From NCBI RefSeq assembly GCF_002954325.1, contig NZ_MQVX01000001.1, positions 1,472,576 through 1,536,575 on the forward strand: 64,000 bases of DNA. Reading direction: 5' to 3'. Every line of letters begins with the position of its first letter. The stretch's first letter is position 1. Origin of the DNA: Aureicoccus marinus (lineage in GTDB: Bacteria > Bacteroidota > Bacteroidia > Flavobacteriales > Flavobacteriaceae). Of this stretch, positions 8,377-16,934 are shown one piece after another. Made by a program: the position numbers and the translations under genes. A model generated the notes under the pieces. The model saw only the letters and a list, made by a program, of their open reading frames with translations. It was not told the origin of the DNA and did not search any database.

Positions 8377-9330
8377 CTATCCCGAATATACTCCCATTTG
8401 GGAATATTTCTCCATGCGTTGCTTAACCAATTCCTTTGGGGATAACTTATCCAAAGCCTCAAAGTGCTCCAAAATCTTGGCCTGAACACTGGCAAAAGTT
8501 TCTTCTCGGTCGGTATGAGCACCTCCAGCGGGCTCTTTGATGATCTCATCTACCAATCCGAGACCCTTCATGTCTTCAGCGGTCAATTTAAGCGCTGAAG
8601 CCGCCTGTTCTTTGTATTCCCAACTTCTCCATAAAATAGAGGAACAGGATTCTGGAGAGATCACAGAGTACCAGGTATTCTCCAACATAAGAACCTTGTC
8701 ACCAACACCAATACCCAATGCCCCACCAGAAGCACCTTCTCCGATAATCAAAACGATTACGGGTACCTTCAAGCGGGTCATCTCCAAGATGTTTCGAGCA
8801 ATGGCTTCACCTTGGCCACGCTCCTCTGCTTCAATACCAGGATAGGCTCCGGGAGTATCGACAAAAGAAACGACTGGAATACCAAATTTCTCCGCAGATT
8901 TCATCAAGCGCAAAGCCTTGCGATATCCCTCTGGGTTCGCCATACCAAAATTGCGGTACTGACGGGTCTTGGTATTGAAACCCTTCTGTTGTCCAACAAA
9001 CATGAAGGTTTGATCCCCAATTTTTCCGAGTCCACCGATCATGGCCTTATCATCCTTTACCGTACGGTCTCCGTGTAATTCCAAAAAGGAATCCCCACAA
9101 AGGGCTCGGATGTAATCCAGGGTGTAAGGACGGTTGGGGTGACGGGACATTTGAACGCGCTGCCAAGCACTGAGGTTCCCATAAATTTCAGAACGGGTTT
9201 CCGCTAACTTTTTCTCGATCTGTAGACAGGTTTCGGTGACATCTACATCACTCTCTTCCCCGATCACACGGCACTTCTGCAGTTGCTCTTCCAGCTCCTT
9301 AATGGGCAATTCAAAATCCAGGTACTCCAT
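8377..9330 (-). CDS. accA: Acetyl-CoA carboxylase carboxyltransferase alpha subunit
   Basis: Moves carboxyl from carboxybiotin to acetyl-CoA to make malonyl-CoA, the first step of fatty acid synthesis; works as a heterotetramer with AccD. The 317-residue length and the N-terminal [12 protein letters not shown] helix are standard. The crotonase-like core includes the conserved GRTVKDDKA-type segment ([15 protein letters not shown]), [10 protein letters not shown] near 165 and [12 protein letters not shown] near 200. The gene sits between an LptF/G permease and dnaB, all on the minus strand. Confidence 0.97.
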   Translation of the reverse strand: MEYLDFELPIKELEEQLQKCRVIGEESDVDVTETCLQIEKKLAETRSEIYGNLSAWQRVQMSRHPNRPYTLDYIRALCGDSFLELHGDRTVKDDKAMIGGLGKIGDQTFMFVGQQKGFNTKTRQYRNFGMANPEGYRKALRLMKSAEKFGIPVVSFVDTPGAYPGIEAEERGQGEAIARNILEMTRLKVPVIVLIIGEGASGGALGIGVGDKVLMLENTWYSVISPESCSSILWRSWEYKEQAASALKLTAEDMKGLGLVDEIIKEPAGGAHTDREETFASVQAKILEHFEALDKLSPKELVKQRMEKYSQMGVYSG

Positions 9331-9396
9331 ACTTCAATTTTGGGGGGTTGGGTTTTTTGTAAAGGCAAATATAGAACTTTCTCTTACTCTGCGAGC

Positions 9397-10479
9397 CTAT
9401 CTTTTGGCCTTCATCAACATAAAATATCCGAGGGTCCCAAACAGTACATTGGGAATGATCACAGCCAACAAAGGGTTAAACCCAGACTGCTCCGCCAAGG
9501 TACCGAATACCTTGTCAAAAAAGATGTAAATAAAGGCTACACCAATCCCGAAGGCGAGGTTGACTCCCATTCCCCCTCTGCGCTTAACAGAAGACACGGC
9601 GACCGCCGTAATCGTCAGAATAAAAGCGGCGATCGGCATGGCCCATCGTTTGTACTTCACCAAAACATAGGTATTGATATTGGACGCCCCTCGACGACGT
9701 TGATCAGCGATAAACTGATTGAGTTCAAAAAGGTTTTTGGTATCGGCTACATACGATACTTGGGTCAGGTCGTTGATCTCGAAGGCAAAGAGGGTATCGA
9801 GACGGCGCTGGGTCAACACGCGTTCCCGCCCTTCTCGTAGACTCCGCTTTGTGTAAGTGGTCAGACGGTAGAGTGAATCTTTCTCCATCCAGCGAATCGT
9901 CGCTGCAGAGATCTTGTATTCCAACTGTTTGTTTTCATCAAAATGCTCATAGGTGAAGTTGTATCCGATTTGCCTGTTCGGATCGAGTCGACTCACATAG
10001 ATATAATCATTCTCGCTGAGCTGATTGAAAATATTCGTGGTTTGACGGTCTTGCCTACCCCGGTGAAAATAATTGTATTCAAACTGGCTGTACCCAACAC
10101 TTGCTTTGGGAACAATGAACTGCCCCAAAACAAAAATCATGACTGCGACTAAAGAGGCACCGATCATGTAGGGACGCAAGAATCTCCAATAAGAAACACC
10201 CGAACTTAGAATCGCCACAATCTCCGTCTTACTGGCCATTCGGGAGGTAAAGAAAATAATGGATAGAAAAAGAAAAACAGGAAGGAGCAGATTTCCAATC
10301 ACCAGCGTAAAGTTCCCGTAGTACTCGATCACCTCTTGTAAAGGCGCTTCATTATCGATGATTTTACCGATTTTCTCGGCCAGACTGGCCATGATCCCAA
10401 TGGGGATAAAAAGCAGAATCATCCCTGTTAAGGTCAGGAGATAACGTTTTAAGATGTACCGATCGATAATGGTTAACAT
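9397..10479 (-). CDS. LptF/LptG family permease
   Basis: Inner-membrane subunit of the LPS transporter LptB2FG, which pulls lipopolysaccharide out of the inner membrane. It has the family layout: the N-terminal DRYILKRYL segment, three helices (about residues 12-35, 55-78, 100-120), a large periplasmic jellyroll domain, and three C-terminal helices (about 275-355). The 360-residue length is typical. Its ATG overlaps the tgt stop by 1 nt (TGATG), so the two are translationally coupled. LptF and LptG cannot be told apart here. Confidence 0.9.
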   Translation of the reverse strand: MLTIIDRYILKRYLLTLTGMILLFIPIGIMASLAEKIGKIIDNEAPLQEVIEYYGNFTLVIGNLLLPVFLFLSIIFFTSRMASKTEIVAILSSGVSYWRFLRPYMIGASLVAVMIFVLGQFIVPKASVGYSQFEYNYFHRGRQDRQTTNIFNQLSENDYIYVSRLDPNRQIGYNFTYEHFDENKQLEYKISAATIRWMEKDSLYRLTTYTKRSLREGRERVLTQRRLDTLFAFEINDLTQVSYVADTKNLFELNQFIADQRRRGASNINTYVLVKYKRWAMPIAAFILTITAVAVSSVKRRGGMGVNLAFGIGVAFIYIFFDKVFGTLAEQSGFNPLLAVIIPNVLFGTLGYFMLMKAKR

Positions 10480-11603
10480 CAGCGTCTTCGGTTTAGTTTC
10501 TGAACGAGTTCATCTTTCCAATCATAGAAATCTCCTGCTAAAATACGGGCTCTCGCCGTCCTGACCAACCAGAGGTAAAAACCGAGGTTGTGCAAAGTGG
10601 CAATTTGCTTTCCTAAGAATTCATTGGCGGCAAATAAATGACGTAAATAGGCCTTGGTGTAAAGGGTATCCACATAACTGTAACCATTCTCATCCAGTGG
10701 AGAAAAATCGTTTTCCCACTTTTTATTCTTGATATTGATGGTGCCTTCCGCTGTGAACAACATCCCATTACGGGCATTCCGTGTCGGCATCACACAGTCG
10801 AACATGTCGATACCCCGCGCAATATTCTCGAGTAGATTGGCCGGAGTTCCCACCCCCATGAGGTAGCGAGGCTTCTCTTCCGGTAAAATGGCACAGACGA
10901 CTTCGGTCATGGCATACATTTCTTCGGCAGGCTCTCCAACTGAAAGGCCTCCAATCGCATTACCAGGGGCATCTAGATCCGCGATAAATCGAGCGGACCG
11001 CTCTCGCAAATCAGGGTAAACCGATCCTTGAACGATCGGGAAGAAAGCTTGCTCGAAGCCGTATCGGACGGGGCTCTTTTCGAGTCCTTCAATACAGCGA
11101 TGCGCCCAGCGATGGGTCATTTCCATGGATTTTTCGGCATAGTCCCAATCACAGGGATAAGGGGTACACTCATCAAATGCCATGATAATATCGGCTCCGA
11201 TACGGCGCTGAATATCCATGACGGATTCCGGTGTAAAGAAGTGGGTTGACCCGTCTATATGAGATTTAAACTTGACTCCCTCCTCCGTAATCTTGCGGTT
11301 GTCGGCCAGGGAATACACCTGATAGCCTCCACTATCAGTGAGAATATTCGAAGACCAGCTCATGAACTGATGCAGACCACCCGCTTGTTCAAGAATTTCC
11401 ATTCCTGGTCTCAAATAGAGGTGGTAGGTGTTCCCTAAAATGATAGGAGCCTTGGTATCTTCCTCGAGCTCAGATTGGTGAACTCCTTTGACGGAAGCCA
11501 CCGTTCCAACAGGCATAAATATGGGTGTGGGTATACTGCCGTGGGCGGTTTGGATTTCACCGGCCCGGGCTTTTCCTTCTTTTCCCTCTATGGTAAATTT
11601 CAA
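10479..11603 (-). CDS. tgt: tRNA-guanine transglycosylase
   Basis: Exchanges guanine-34 for preQ1 in tRNAs with GUN anticodons, a step in queuosine synthesis. The 374-residue TIM-barrel has the nucleophile region DSGGYQVYSL near residue 90, the base-binding FDECTPYP near 143, GGLSVGEP near 217 and the C-terminal CVMPTRNARNG region near 265. The usual CxCxxC-H zinc site seems reduced: the segment after RNARNG reads GTINIKNKKW instead of carrying the cysteines, and no compact cysteine cluster is visible. That cysteine-poor form is worth noting, though the rest is intact. Operon with the downstream permease. Confidence 0.95.
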   Translation of the reverse strand: MKFTIEGKEGKARAGEIQTAHGSIPTPIFMPVGTVASVKGVHQSELEEDTKAPIILGNTYHLYLRPGMEILEQAGGLHQFMSWSSNILTDSGGYQVYSLADNRKITEEGVKFKSHIDGSTHFFTPESVMDIQRRIGADIIMAFDECTPYPCDWDYAEKSMEMTHRWAHRCIEGLEKSPVRYGFEQAFFPIVQGSVYPDLRERSARFIADLDAPGNAIGGLSVGEPAEEMYAMTEVVCAILPEEKPRYLMGVGTPANLLENIARGIDMFDCVMPTRNARNGMLFTAEGTINIKNKKWENDFSPLDENGYSYVDTLYTKAYLRHLFAANEFLGKQIATLHNLGFYLWLVRTARARILAGDFYDWKDELVQKLNRRR

Positions 11604-11743
11604 GATACAGGCTTTAAGCCTTCAAAGATAAGAAGGTTAATCCGGAGGAAGAGGACTAAATCCTTGTTGGTAATTAAGACCGGAGCACCTTGCTTGCAGC
11701 AGCGGAAGGCCTTATTTTTACAAGACAAAATAGTACAATACCT

Positions 11744-12589
11744 ATGGCCGATTTAACCGCTTTAGAGCAGCTAGTCCCACAAGTAAGAAGGGATATTCTG
11801 CGAATGGTACACCAAGTGAATTCCGGGCACCCAGGAGGATCGCTGGGGTGTACTGAGTTTTTTGCCGTTCTCTACAACCACATGATGGAGATCAATGAGG
11901 GTTTCAATATGGACGGTGTTGGAGAAGATCTTTTCTTCCTTTCGAACGGGCACATCTCTCCGGTATATTACAGCATTCTTGCCCGTAGAGGCTACTTTCC
12001 GGTAGAAGAATTGGCCACCTTCCGTAAAATCGACTCCCGATTGCAAGGTCACCCAACCACGCACGAAGAATTACCTGGAGTCCGAATCGCCTCAGGTTCC
12101 TTAGGTCAAGGGATGTCCGTTGCCATTGGAGCCGCCCTCGCTAAAAAACTCAACAAGGATTCTCACTTGATTTATAGCCTGCATGGAGATGGCGAACTAC
12201 AAGAAGGCCAAAATTGGGAAGCCATCATGTACGCCGCCGGAAATAAAGTCGACAATTTAATCGCCACCATCGATTGGAATGGGCAGCAAATCGACGGAGC
12301 GACCGAAGACGTGCTCCCTTTAGGAGACATCGGAGAGAAATTCCGTGTGTTTGGCTGGGATACCGTAGAAATCAAAAACGGAAATGACCTGGCCTCTGTA
12401 GTGGGGGGATTGGAAGAAGCCAAAAGCCGAACAGGCAAAGGAAAACCTGTTGCCGTCATGCTAAAAACCGTCATGGGGAATGGTGTGGACTTTATGATGT
12501 ATACCCACGCTTGGCACGGAAAAGCGCCAAATGATGAACAATTGGCCACGGCCCTCGAACAAAACCCAGCAACTTTAGGAGACTACTAA
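11744..12589 (+). CDS. Transketolase, N-terminal subunit
   Basis: Thiamine-diphosphate-binding half of a two-subunit transketolase in the pentose phosphate pathway. ATG 11744 gives the normal start MADLTALEQLVPQVRRD; longer reading frames run into non-conserved sequence. Visible motifs are GHPGGSLG near residue 24 and the ThDP-binding GDGELQEGQNWEA near 145. The partner subunit starts 1 nt after the stop. Splitting of transketolase into two genes is common in Bacteroidota and archaea. Confidence 0.95.
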   Translation: MADLTALEQLVPQVRRDILRMVHQVNSGHPGGSLGCTEFFAVLYNHMMEINEGFNMDGVGEDLFFLSNGHISPVYYSILARRGYFPVEELATFRKIDSRLQGHPTTHEELPGVRIASGSLGQGMSVAIGAALAKKLNKDSHLIYSLHGDGELQEGQNWEAIMYAAGNKVDNLIATIDWNGQQIDGATEDVLPLGDIGEKFRVFGWDTVEIKNGNDLASVVGGLEEAKSRTGKGKPVAVMLKTVMGNGVDFMMYTHAWHGKAPNDEQLATALEQNPATLGDY

Positions 12590-12590
12590 G

Positions 12591-13550
12591 ATGATGAAAT
12601 ACACAGATCAAGGTAAACAAGATACCCGAAGCGGCTACGGAGCCGGAATGACAGAACTGGGCAGAACCAACCCTAAAGTAGTCGCCCTTTGTGCGGACCT
12701 GGTTGGCTCATTGAAAATCCAAACCTTTATTGACGAAAATCCCGAACGATTTTTTCAGGTGGGTATCGCTGAAGCCAATATGATGGGAATCGCTGCAGGC
12801 TTGACCATCGGTGGCTACATCCCCTTTACAGGAACTTTCGCCAACTTTTCTACAGGTCGGGTATACGATCAGATTCGACAATCCATCGCCTATTCCGACA
12901 AAAACGTGAAAATTTGCGCCTCCCACGCCGGAATTACCTTGGGAGAAGATGGTGCGACACACCAAATACTGGAAGACATCGGCTTGATGAAGATGTTGCC
13001 TGGGATGACCGTGATCAACCCTTGTGACTTCAACCAAACCAAGGCCGCTACCCTGGCCATTGCAGATTGGCACGGACCGGTATACTTGCGTTTCGGAAGA
13101 CCAAAAGTGGCTAACTTTACCGCTCCTGATCAGATCTTTGAAATCGGTAAAGCCTTGACCATGCAAGATGGGACTGATGTGACTCTGGTAGCCACAGGAC
13201 ACCTGGTCTGGGAAGCACTAATTGCAGCTGAGAACCTGGCGAATCAAGGAATTTCGGCCGAAGTAATTAATATCCATACGATAAAACCTCTCGACGAGGA
13301 GGCTCTTGTTCGATCAGCTCGTAAGACAGGATGTGTTGTAAGTTGCGAAGAACACAACTTCTTAGGGGGTCTTGGAGAAAGTGTGTCTCGCACTTTAGCA
13401 CAGCATTTGCCGACTCCTCAGGAGTTTGTCGCTACGAAGGATACCTTTGGTGAAAGTGGTACCCCCGCCCAACTGATGGAGAAATACGGCCTAAATAATA
13501 AATCTATTGAGGCTGCCGTTCTCAAGGTAATCAAGCGTAAAGCTCAATAA
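12591..13550 (+). CDS. Transketolase, C-terminal subunit
   Basis: Pyrimidine-binding and C-terminal domains of the split transketolase. The 319-residue protein contains the catalytic-glutamate segment (VGIAEANMMGIAAGL) near 63, the TFANFSTGRVYDQIR region near 85 and the transketolase C-terminal domain from about 190. It is adjacent to the ThDP subunit and both are needed for activity. The final GTPAQLMEKYGL is usual for the family. Confidence 0.95.
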   Translation: MMKYTDQGKQDTRSGYGAGMTELGRTNPKVVALCADLVGSLKIQTFIDENPERFFQVGIAEANMMGIAAGLTIGGYIPFTGTFANFSTGRVYDQIRQSIAYSDKNVKICASHAGITLGEDGATHQILEDIGLMKMLPGMTVINPCDFNQTKAATLAIADWHGPVYLRFGRPKVANFTAPDQIFEIGKALTMQDGTDVTLVATGHLVWEALIAAENLANQGISAEVINIHTIKPLDEEALVRSARKTGCVVSCEEHNFLGGLGESVSRTLAQHLPTPQEFVATKDTFGESGTPAQLMEKYGLNNKSIEAAVLKVIKRKAQ

Positions 13551-13587
13551 TGTTCAACCGACCAACACGGTCACAAATAGAGAATCT

Positions 13588-14187
13588 ATGTTACGAAAAT
13601 CAATCTTATCGCTGGCCTTCGTGCTAGTGGCCTCATTTACCATGGCCCAATCCGGAACGGGATGGGGAATCAAGGGAGGTTTAAACTACAATGGAAATGG
13701 TAATTTCTTCTCGGACGCCACAGCGGCCGCTGAGGATCCTGATCGCGCTGTAGGGTATCACTTGGGTATTTATGGTAAATTGGGTAACCGCATTTACCTT
13801 CGCCCAGAGCTGGTGTATACCCGGATTAGCTCTACATACGATGAAGGAGATCTGAAGATTAGCAAACTGGATATTCCTGTTTTGTTAGGGATAAAAGTAT
13901 TTGGCCCATTACACGCCTTTGCTGGACCTTCATTTCAATACATCATTAATGGTGAGATTCAGGACGTAAGCGTATCGGATGTCGAAAAGGACTTCACCGT
14001 AGGTGCTAACTTAGGCTTAGGTGTAAACCTTGGACGTTTAGGTTTGGAAGTGCGTTACGAAAGAGGATTCACAGAAAATGAAGTGAACTTTATCAATTCT
14101 AATATTCTGGATACCTCAGGACGTGTAGACACCCGACCTAATCAGGTCATTTTTAGTTTGTCTTACCGCTTGAAGCCAGGCAACTAA
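13588..14187 (+). CDS. PorT-like outer membrane beta-barrel protein
   Basis: A 199-residue protein with a signal peptide (MLRKSILSLAFVLVASFTMAQ, cleavage after AQ) followed by alternating beta strands (GWGIKGGLNY, HLGIYGKLGNRIYLRPELVYT, LEVRYERGF, VIFSLSYRL) that fit an eight-stranded outer-membrane barrel of the PorT/OmpA-like type. Common in Bacteroidota; specific role unknown. It follows the transketolase pair by 37 nt and ends at a bidirectional terminator. Confidence 0.85.
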   Translation: MLRKSILSLAFVLVASFTMAQSGTGWGIKGGLNYNGNGNFFSDATAAAEDPDRAVGYHLGIYGKLGNRIYLRPELVYTRISSTYDEGDLKISKLDIPVLLGIKVFGPLHAFAGPSFQYIINGEIQDVSVSDVEKDFTVGANLGLGVNLGRLGLEVRYERGFTENEVNFINSNILDTSGRVDTRPNQVIFSLSYRLKPGN

Positions 14188-14206
14188 GACGTCCTATTTT
14201 GATATA

Positions 14207-14232
14207 AAAAAGCCCGCAATTGCGGGCTTTTT
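14207..14232. terminator. Bidirectional terminator
   Basis: AAAAAGCCCGCAA and TTGCGGGCTTTTT make a 26-bp perfect palindrome with A and T runs at its ends. It lies between the convergent beta-barrel gene and the FKBP-like lipoprotein gene, whose stop it overlaps, and can end transcription from both sides. Confidence 0.88.
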
Positions 14233-15190
14233 AGTTGGTGTCCGGATCGAGGTGATCAAAAACCCCGTCGCCATCGGTATCCCTAAACACGGGATTACCC
14301 TCCCCATCGAAGTCAATCTCATCACGTGTAGGAGTACCATCATTATCGTCATCGAAGTCGAGGAAATTCGAAATTCGCAGCGTATTCGTCTCTTCGTCTT
14401 CGTCTGTGTTATCGTCGTACAGAAAGCCATTACCATTCAGATCCTCCATAATCGATGGAATCCCGTCTCCGTCGTGATCGGTCTGGTTATAGGCGAATAG
14501 TTCTACTGTAAAGATAAGCGGCGCATACTGCGGGATCCCACCGAAAAAGCTATTGAATGAGCCCAAACCGGAAGGAAAGATGAACATCCCTACCCCATAA
14601 TCCTCAACAGAAAAGGTACCATCAGGATTAATGATGGGTGCTCCTCCTGTTCTAAAGTGTTGCATCCCCACAGAGAATCCACGGAATCCCTCCAAAGGTG
14701 CCTGAATCTGGGCTAAATCAAACCATATCGCTGTTTCCGTAGCTCCATCAAAGACGCGCCTATCTAAGGTAATTCCTTGGTAGCGAACAAAAGTAGAATC
14801 TGCCTCAGAGGGATAAGCCCCTACTCCTTCGCGAGCCACTAAATAATAATAGGTGTGGGGAATATCCTCTTCCCCGTCTTCCAAAGCAAATTCAGTCGCT
14901 GAAACAGTAACCGTAGCGCTGCTAACTTGCTCTAAAAGGGGAATTTTATCACTGTTCTCCCCGGCAATGGTATCAATTACAATACGAAAGTCAAATCCAG
15001 CGGGGGGATTCTGAAATTCCTCGTAATTGTAAAAGTGGGTAGACAAAAATTCCTGAATTTCGTCATCGTTTTCGGGAGCAACCTCAGACAATAACCTTGG
15101 TGGTACTGTTACAATACCATTGTCGTCATTTCCGCAGGAAACAGCGATCAAAGCCAATCCGACTAGTATGAGCACTCTCTTTATTACCAT
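14231..15190 (-). CDS. FKBP-like lipoprotein with calcium-type repeats
   Basis: A 319-residue lipoprotein with lipobox VSCG (Cys about 19). The middle (about 85-240) has an FKBP-type peptidyl-prolyl isomerase layout: RRVFDGA, then PLEGFRGFSVGMQHFRTGG, then FIFPSGLGSF, then PLIFTVELFAY. The C-terminal 75 residues hold several acidic DxDxDG-like stretches (DHDGDGIPS, DFDDDNDGTP, DTDGDGVFD), which resemble thrombospondin-type-3 calcium sites. The FKBP core is divergent, so real isomerase activity is uncertain. Probably anchored in the outer membrane; a periplasmic or surface folding role is an inference. Confidence 0.8.
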   Translation of the reverse strand: MVIKRVLILVGLALIAVSCGNDDNGIVTVPPRLLSEVAPENDDEIQEFLSTHFYNYEEFQNPPAGFDFRIVIDTIAGENSDKIPLLEQVSSATVTVSATEFALEDGEEDIPHTYYYLVAREGVGAYPSEADSTFVRYQGITLDRRVFDGATETAIWFDLAQIQAPLEGFRGFSVGMQHFRTGGAPIINPDGTFSVEDYGVGMFIFPSGLGSFNSFFGGIPQYAPLIFTVELFAYNQTDHDGDGIPSIMEDLNGNGFLYDDNTDEDEETNTLRISNFLDFDDDNDGTPTRDEIDFDGEGNPVFRDTDGDGVFDHLDPDTN

Positions 15191-15269
15191 AGTATCTGCA
15201 ATCTATACAAGGGCGCAAGATACAATTTTAGCCTATTTTTGTGAGGTGTTTAACAAAGATTTGTAGCCC

Positions 15270-15662
15270 GTGCGCATTGATAAATTTTTGTGGTGTACCC
15301 GCTACTTCAAAACCCGAAATCAAGCGACAACCGCTTGTAAAAAAGGGCTCATCAAAGTGAATGAGCAAGTGGTCAAACCTTCGCGTGAAATTTTCCCGCA
15401 AGACAAGATTGAATTGCGGAAAGATCAGGTGGAAATGAGTTTGACGGTTTTGGAAATTCCAGCAAGTCGTGTTTCCGCAAAGCAAACCGGTCTCTACCGG
15501 CTGGACACCACCTCTGCTGAGGCCTTCCAGCACCGCGAAATTCAGTTGTTAGCCAGGGAACACTACCGAAAAAAAGGGATGGGACGTCCTACCAAAAAGG
15601 ACCGCAGAGATATAGACGAATACCTGGAAGAAGGAGAACCAAATACCGAACGGGAGCACTAA
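15270..15662 (+). CDS. S4-domain RNA-binding protein (Hsp15-like)
   Basis: A 130-residue protein of the Hsp15/RlfA group, which binds stalled 50S subunits carrying nascent chains. The S4 fold covers about residues 1-65 (MRIDKFLWCTRYFKTRNQA, then KVNEQVVKPSREI). The start is GTG 15270. A TATTTTTG box at 15234-15241 fits the -7 element and would give a leader of about 20-25 nt. The C-terminal third is basic and then acidic (GRPTKKDRRDIDEYLEEGE). Confidence 0.88.
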   Translation: MRIDKFLWCTRYFKTRNQATTACKKGLIKVNEQVVKPSREIFPQDKIELRKDQVEMSLTVLEIPASRVSAKQTGLYRLDTTSAEAFQHREIQLLAREHYRKKGMGRPTKKDRRDIDEYLEEGEPNTEREH

Positions 15663-15671
15663 GAACTACCT

Positions 15672-16169
15672 ATGAAAAATCAAATACTACAGCACGCCGA
15701 AGTAGAGCATAAGATTCGACGCATAGCCTATCAAATTTATGAGGCCAACGTGAATGAGAAAGTACTTGTTATTGCTGGTATAACTGGAGGAGGTCAATTG
15801 TTCGCCAAGAAGCTTCAATATCTATTAGCAGAAATCACGGATGCCGAAATTCTGGCCTGTGAAGTGCTCATCAACAAAGAAAACCCCCTGGCTGCTCCGA
15901 TAACGACTAGTCTATCGGCGGAACAAATCAAAGGGAAGTCAGTCGTGCTGGTCGATGATGTTTTGAATTCAGGAACCACCTTAATTTATGGGGTACTTCA
16001 CTTTCTGCAAATTCCGGTAAAACAATTAAAAACAGCTGTGATGGTGAATCGCAACCACAAAAAATACCCGGTTAAGGCTGATTTCAAAGGCATCTCACTA
16101 TCAACCTCACTACAAGAACACGTGCAAGTCGATCTAAAAGGAAAAAAGTTTGGCGTCTATTTAGAGTAA
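15672..16169 (+). CDS. PyrR-like phosphoribosyltransferase
   Basis: Type I phosphoribosyltransferase-fold protein of 165 residues. The PRPP-binding signature VVLVDDVLNSGTTL is near residue 90. It resembles the PyrR/uracil PRTase group but no attenuator or pyr gene is nearby, so the substrate is unclear. It starts 9 nt after the S4 gene, so they are likely cotranscribed. Its 3' end overlaps the convergent aroK by 13 nt. Confidence 0.85.
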   Translation: MKNQILQHAEVEHKIRRIAYQIYEANVNEKVLVIAGITGGGQLFAKKLQYLLAEITDAEILACEVLINKENPLAAPITTSLSAEQIKGKSVVLVDDVLNSGTTLIYGVLHFLQIPVKQLKTAVMVNRNHKKYPVKADFKGISLSTSLQEHVQVDLKGKKFGVYLE

Positions 16170-16687
16170 AGACATGCACGCGCAACACGCTCCACCGCCT
16201 GCTCCACGGTCAAACCATCCACATCCACCACATAGGACGCCTGGTTGTAATAAAACTGACGCTCAAAAAGGTGTTTGCGAATAAACTCTTCCAGTTGTTC
16301 TTCGGTCAAATGAGCGATCAAGGGCCGTTTTGCCCGCCCTCTTTTTAAGCGTTCCAACAGACTTACTAAGGACAACTTTAAATAAACGGTTTTCACTCCG
16401 GCCGCATGCAAGATATCGAGGTTTTGTCCGTAGCAAGGTGTTCCTCCACCTAAGGCCAGTACCTGTCCCTGCTCTCTTTGTACTTCTGTGGTCAATACTT
16501 GGGTTTCTAATTTGCGAAACGCAATTTCACCCCCTGAAGCAAACAGTTCTTTTATGCTGGTTCCCGCATGGGCTTCAATCTGGTCATCCAAATCCCGAAA
16601 AGGCAATTTCAGGCTGGTAGCCAAGGCTTTACCGAGGGTCGATTTTCCGGATCCCATATATCCCAAAAGGGCAATGATTTCTGACAT
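16157..16687 (-). CDS. aroK: Shikimate kinase
   Basis: Phosphorylates shikimate at the 3-OH in the aromatic amino acid pathway. P-loop GYMGSGKSTLG is at residues 8-18, the shikimate-binding FRDLDDQIE near 30, then FRKLE near 57 and GGGTPC near 80, and the lid arginines in RGRAKRPLI near 115. Length 176 residues is normal. It is convergent with the phosphoribosyltransferase gene. Confidence 0.95.
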   Translation of the reverse strand: MSEIIALLGYMGSGKSTLGKALATSLKLPFRDLDDQIEAHAGTSIKELFASGGEIAFRKLETQVLTTEVQREQGQVLALGGGTPCYGQNLDILHAAGVKTVYLKLSLVSLLERLKRGRAKRPLIAHLTEEQLEEFIRKHLFERQFYYNQASYVVDVDGLTVEQAVERVARACLYSK

Positions 16688-16731
16688 TACACGGCTTTTA
16701 TTTCAATTTTCAAATTTATTGCTTTACTCCC

Positions 16732-16761
16732 TTGATTAATCAATTTAAGGCTTTATATTTG
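16732..16761 (+). promoter_or_regulatory. tRNA-Lys promoter
   Basis: TTG at 16732-16734 and TATATTTG at 16754-16761 are 19 nt apart, a perfect match to the flavobacterial sigma-A consensus. It is followed by GCACCC and lies 43 nt before the tRNA. Confidence 0.75.
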
Positions 16762-16804
16762 CACCCTCTTAAAGGAGATTTGGTATTCTTAAAGGCCAAA
16801 TTTT

Positions 16805-16877
16805 GACCTGATAGCTCAGTTGGTAGAGCATCTCCCTTTTAAGGAGAGGGTCCTGGGTTCGAGCCCCAGTCAGGTCA
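16805..16877 (+). tRNA. tRNA-Lys (anticodon TTT)
   Basis: A 73-nt cloverleaf. The acceptor stem GACCTGA pairs with TCAGGTC, the D stem is GCTC/GAGC, the anticodon arm TCTCC-CTTTTAA-GGAGA places TTT in the loop, and the T arm is CTGGG-TTCGAGC-CCCAG. The discriminator base is A. CCA is not encoded. Confidence 0.97.
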
Positions 16878-16895
16878 CTTCAAGAATCATTGGTT

Positions 16896-16926
16896 AAAGT
16901 CTGTAAATCCTTTTACAGACTTTTTT
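16896..16926 (+). terminator. tRNA-Lys terminator
   Basis: GTCTGTAAA and TTTACAGAC form a 9-bp stem (extended by flanking AAA/TTT) around TCCT, then a T-run. It ends the tRNA-Lys transcript 18 nt after the gene. Confidence 0.85.
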
Positions 16927-16934
16927 GTTTGTAT

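Noticed and set aside
9283-9840. A 185-codon plus-strand frame across accA and the LptF/G gene
   Set aside because: It is antisense to two conserved genes and its translation has no recognisable features.
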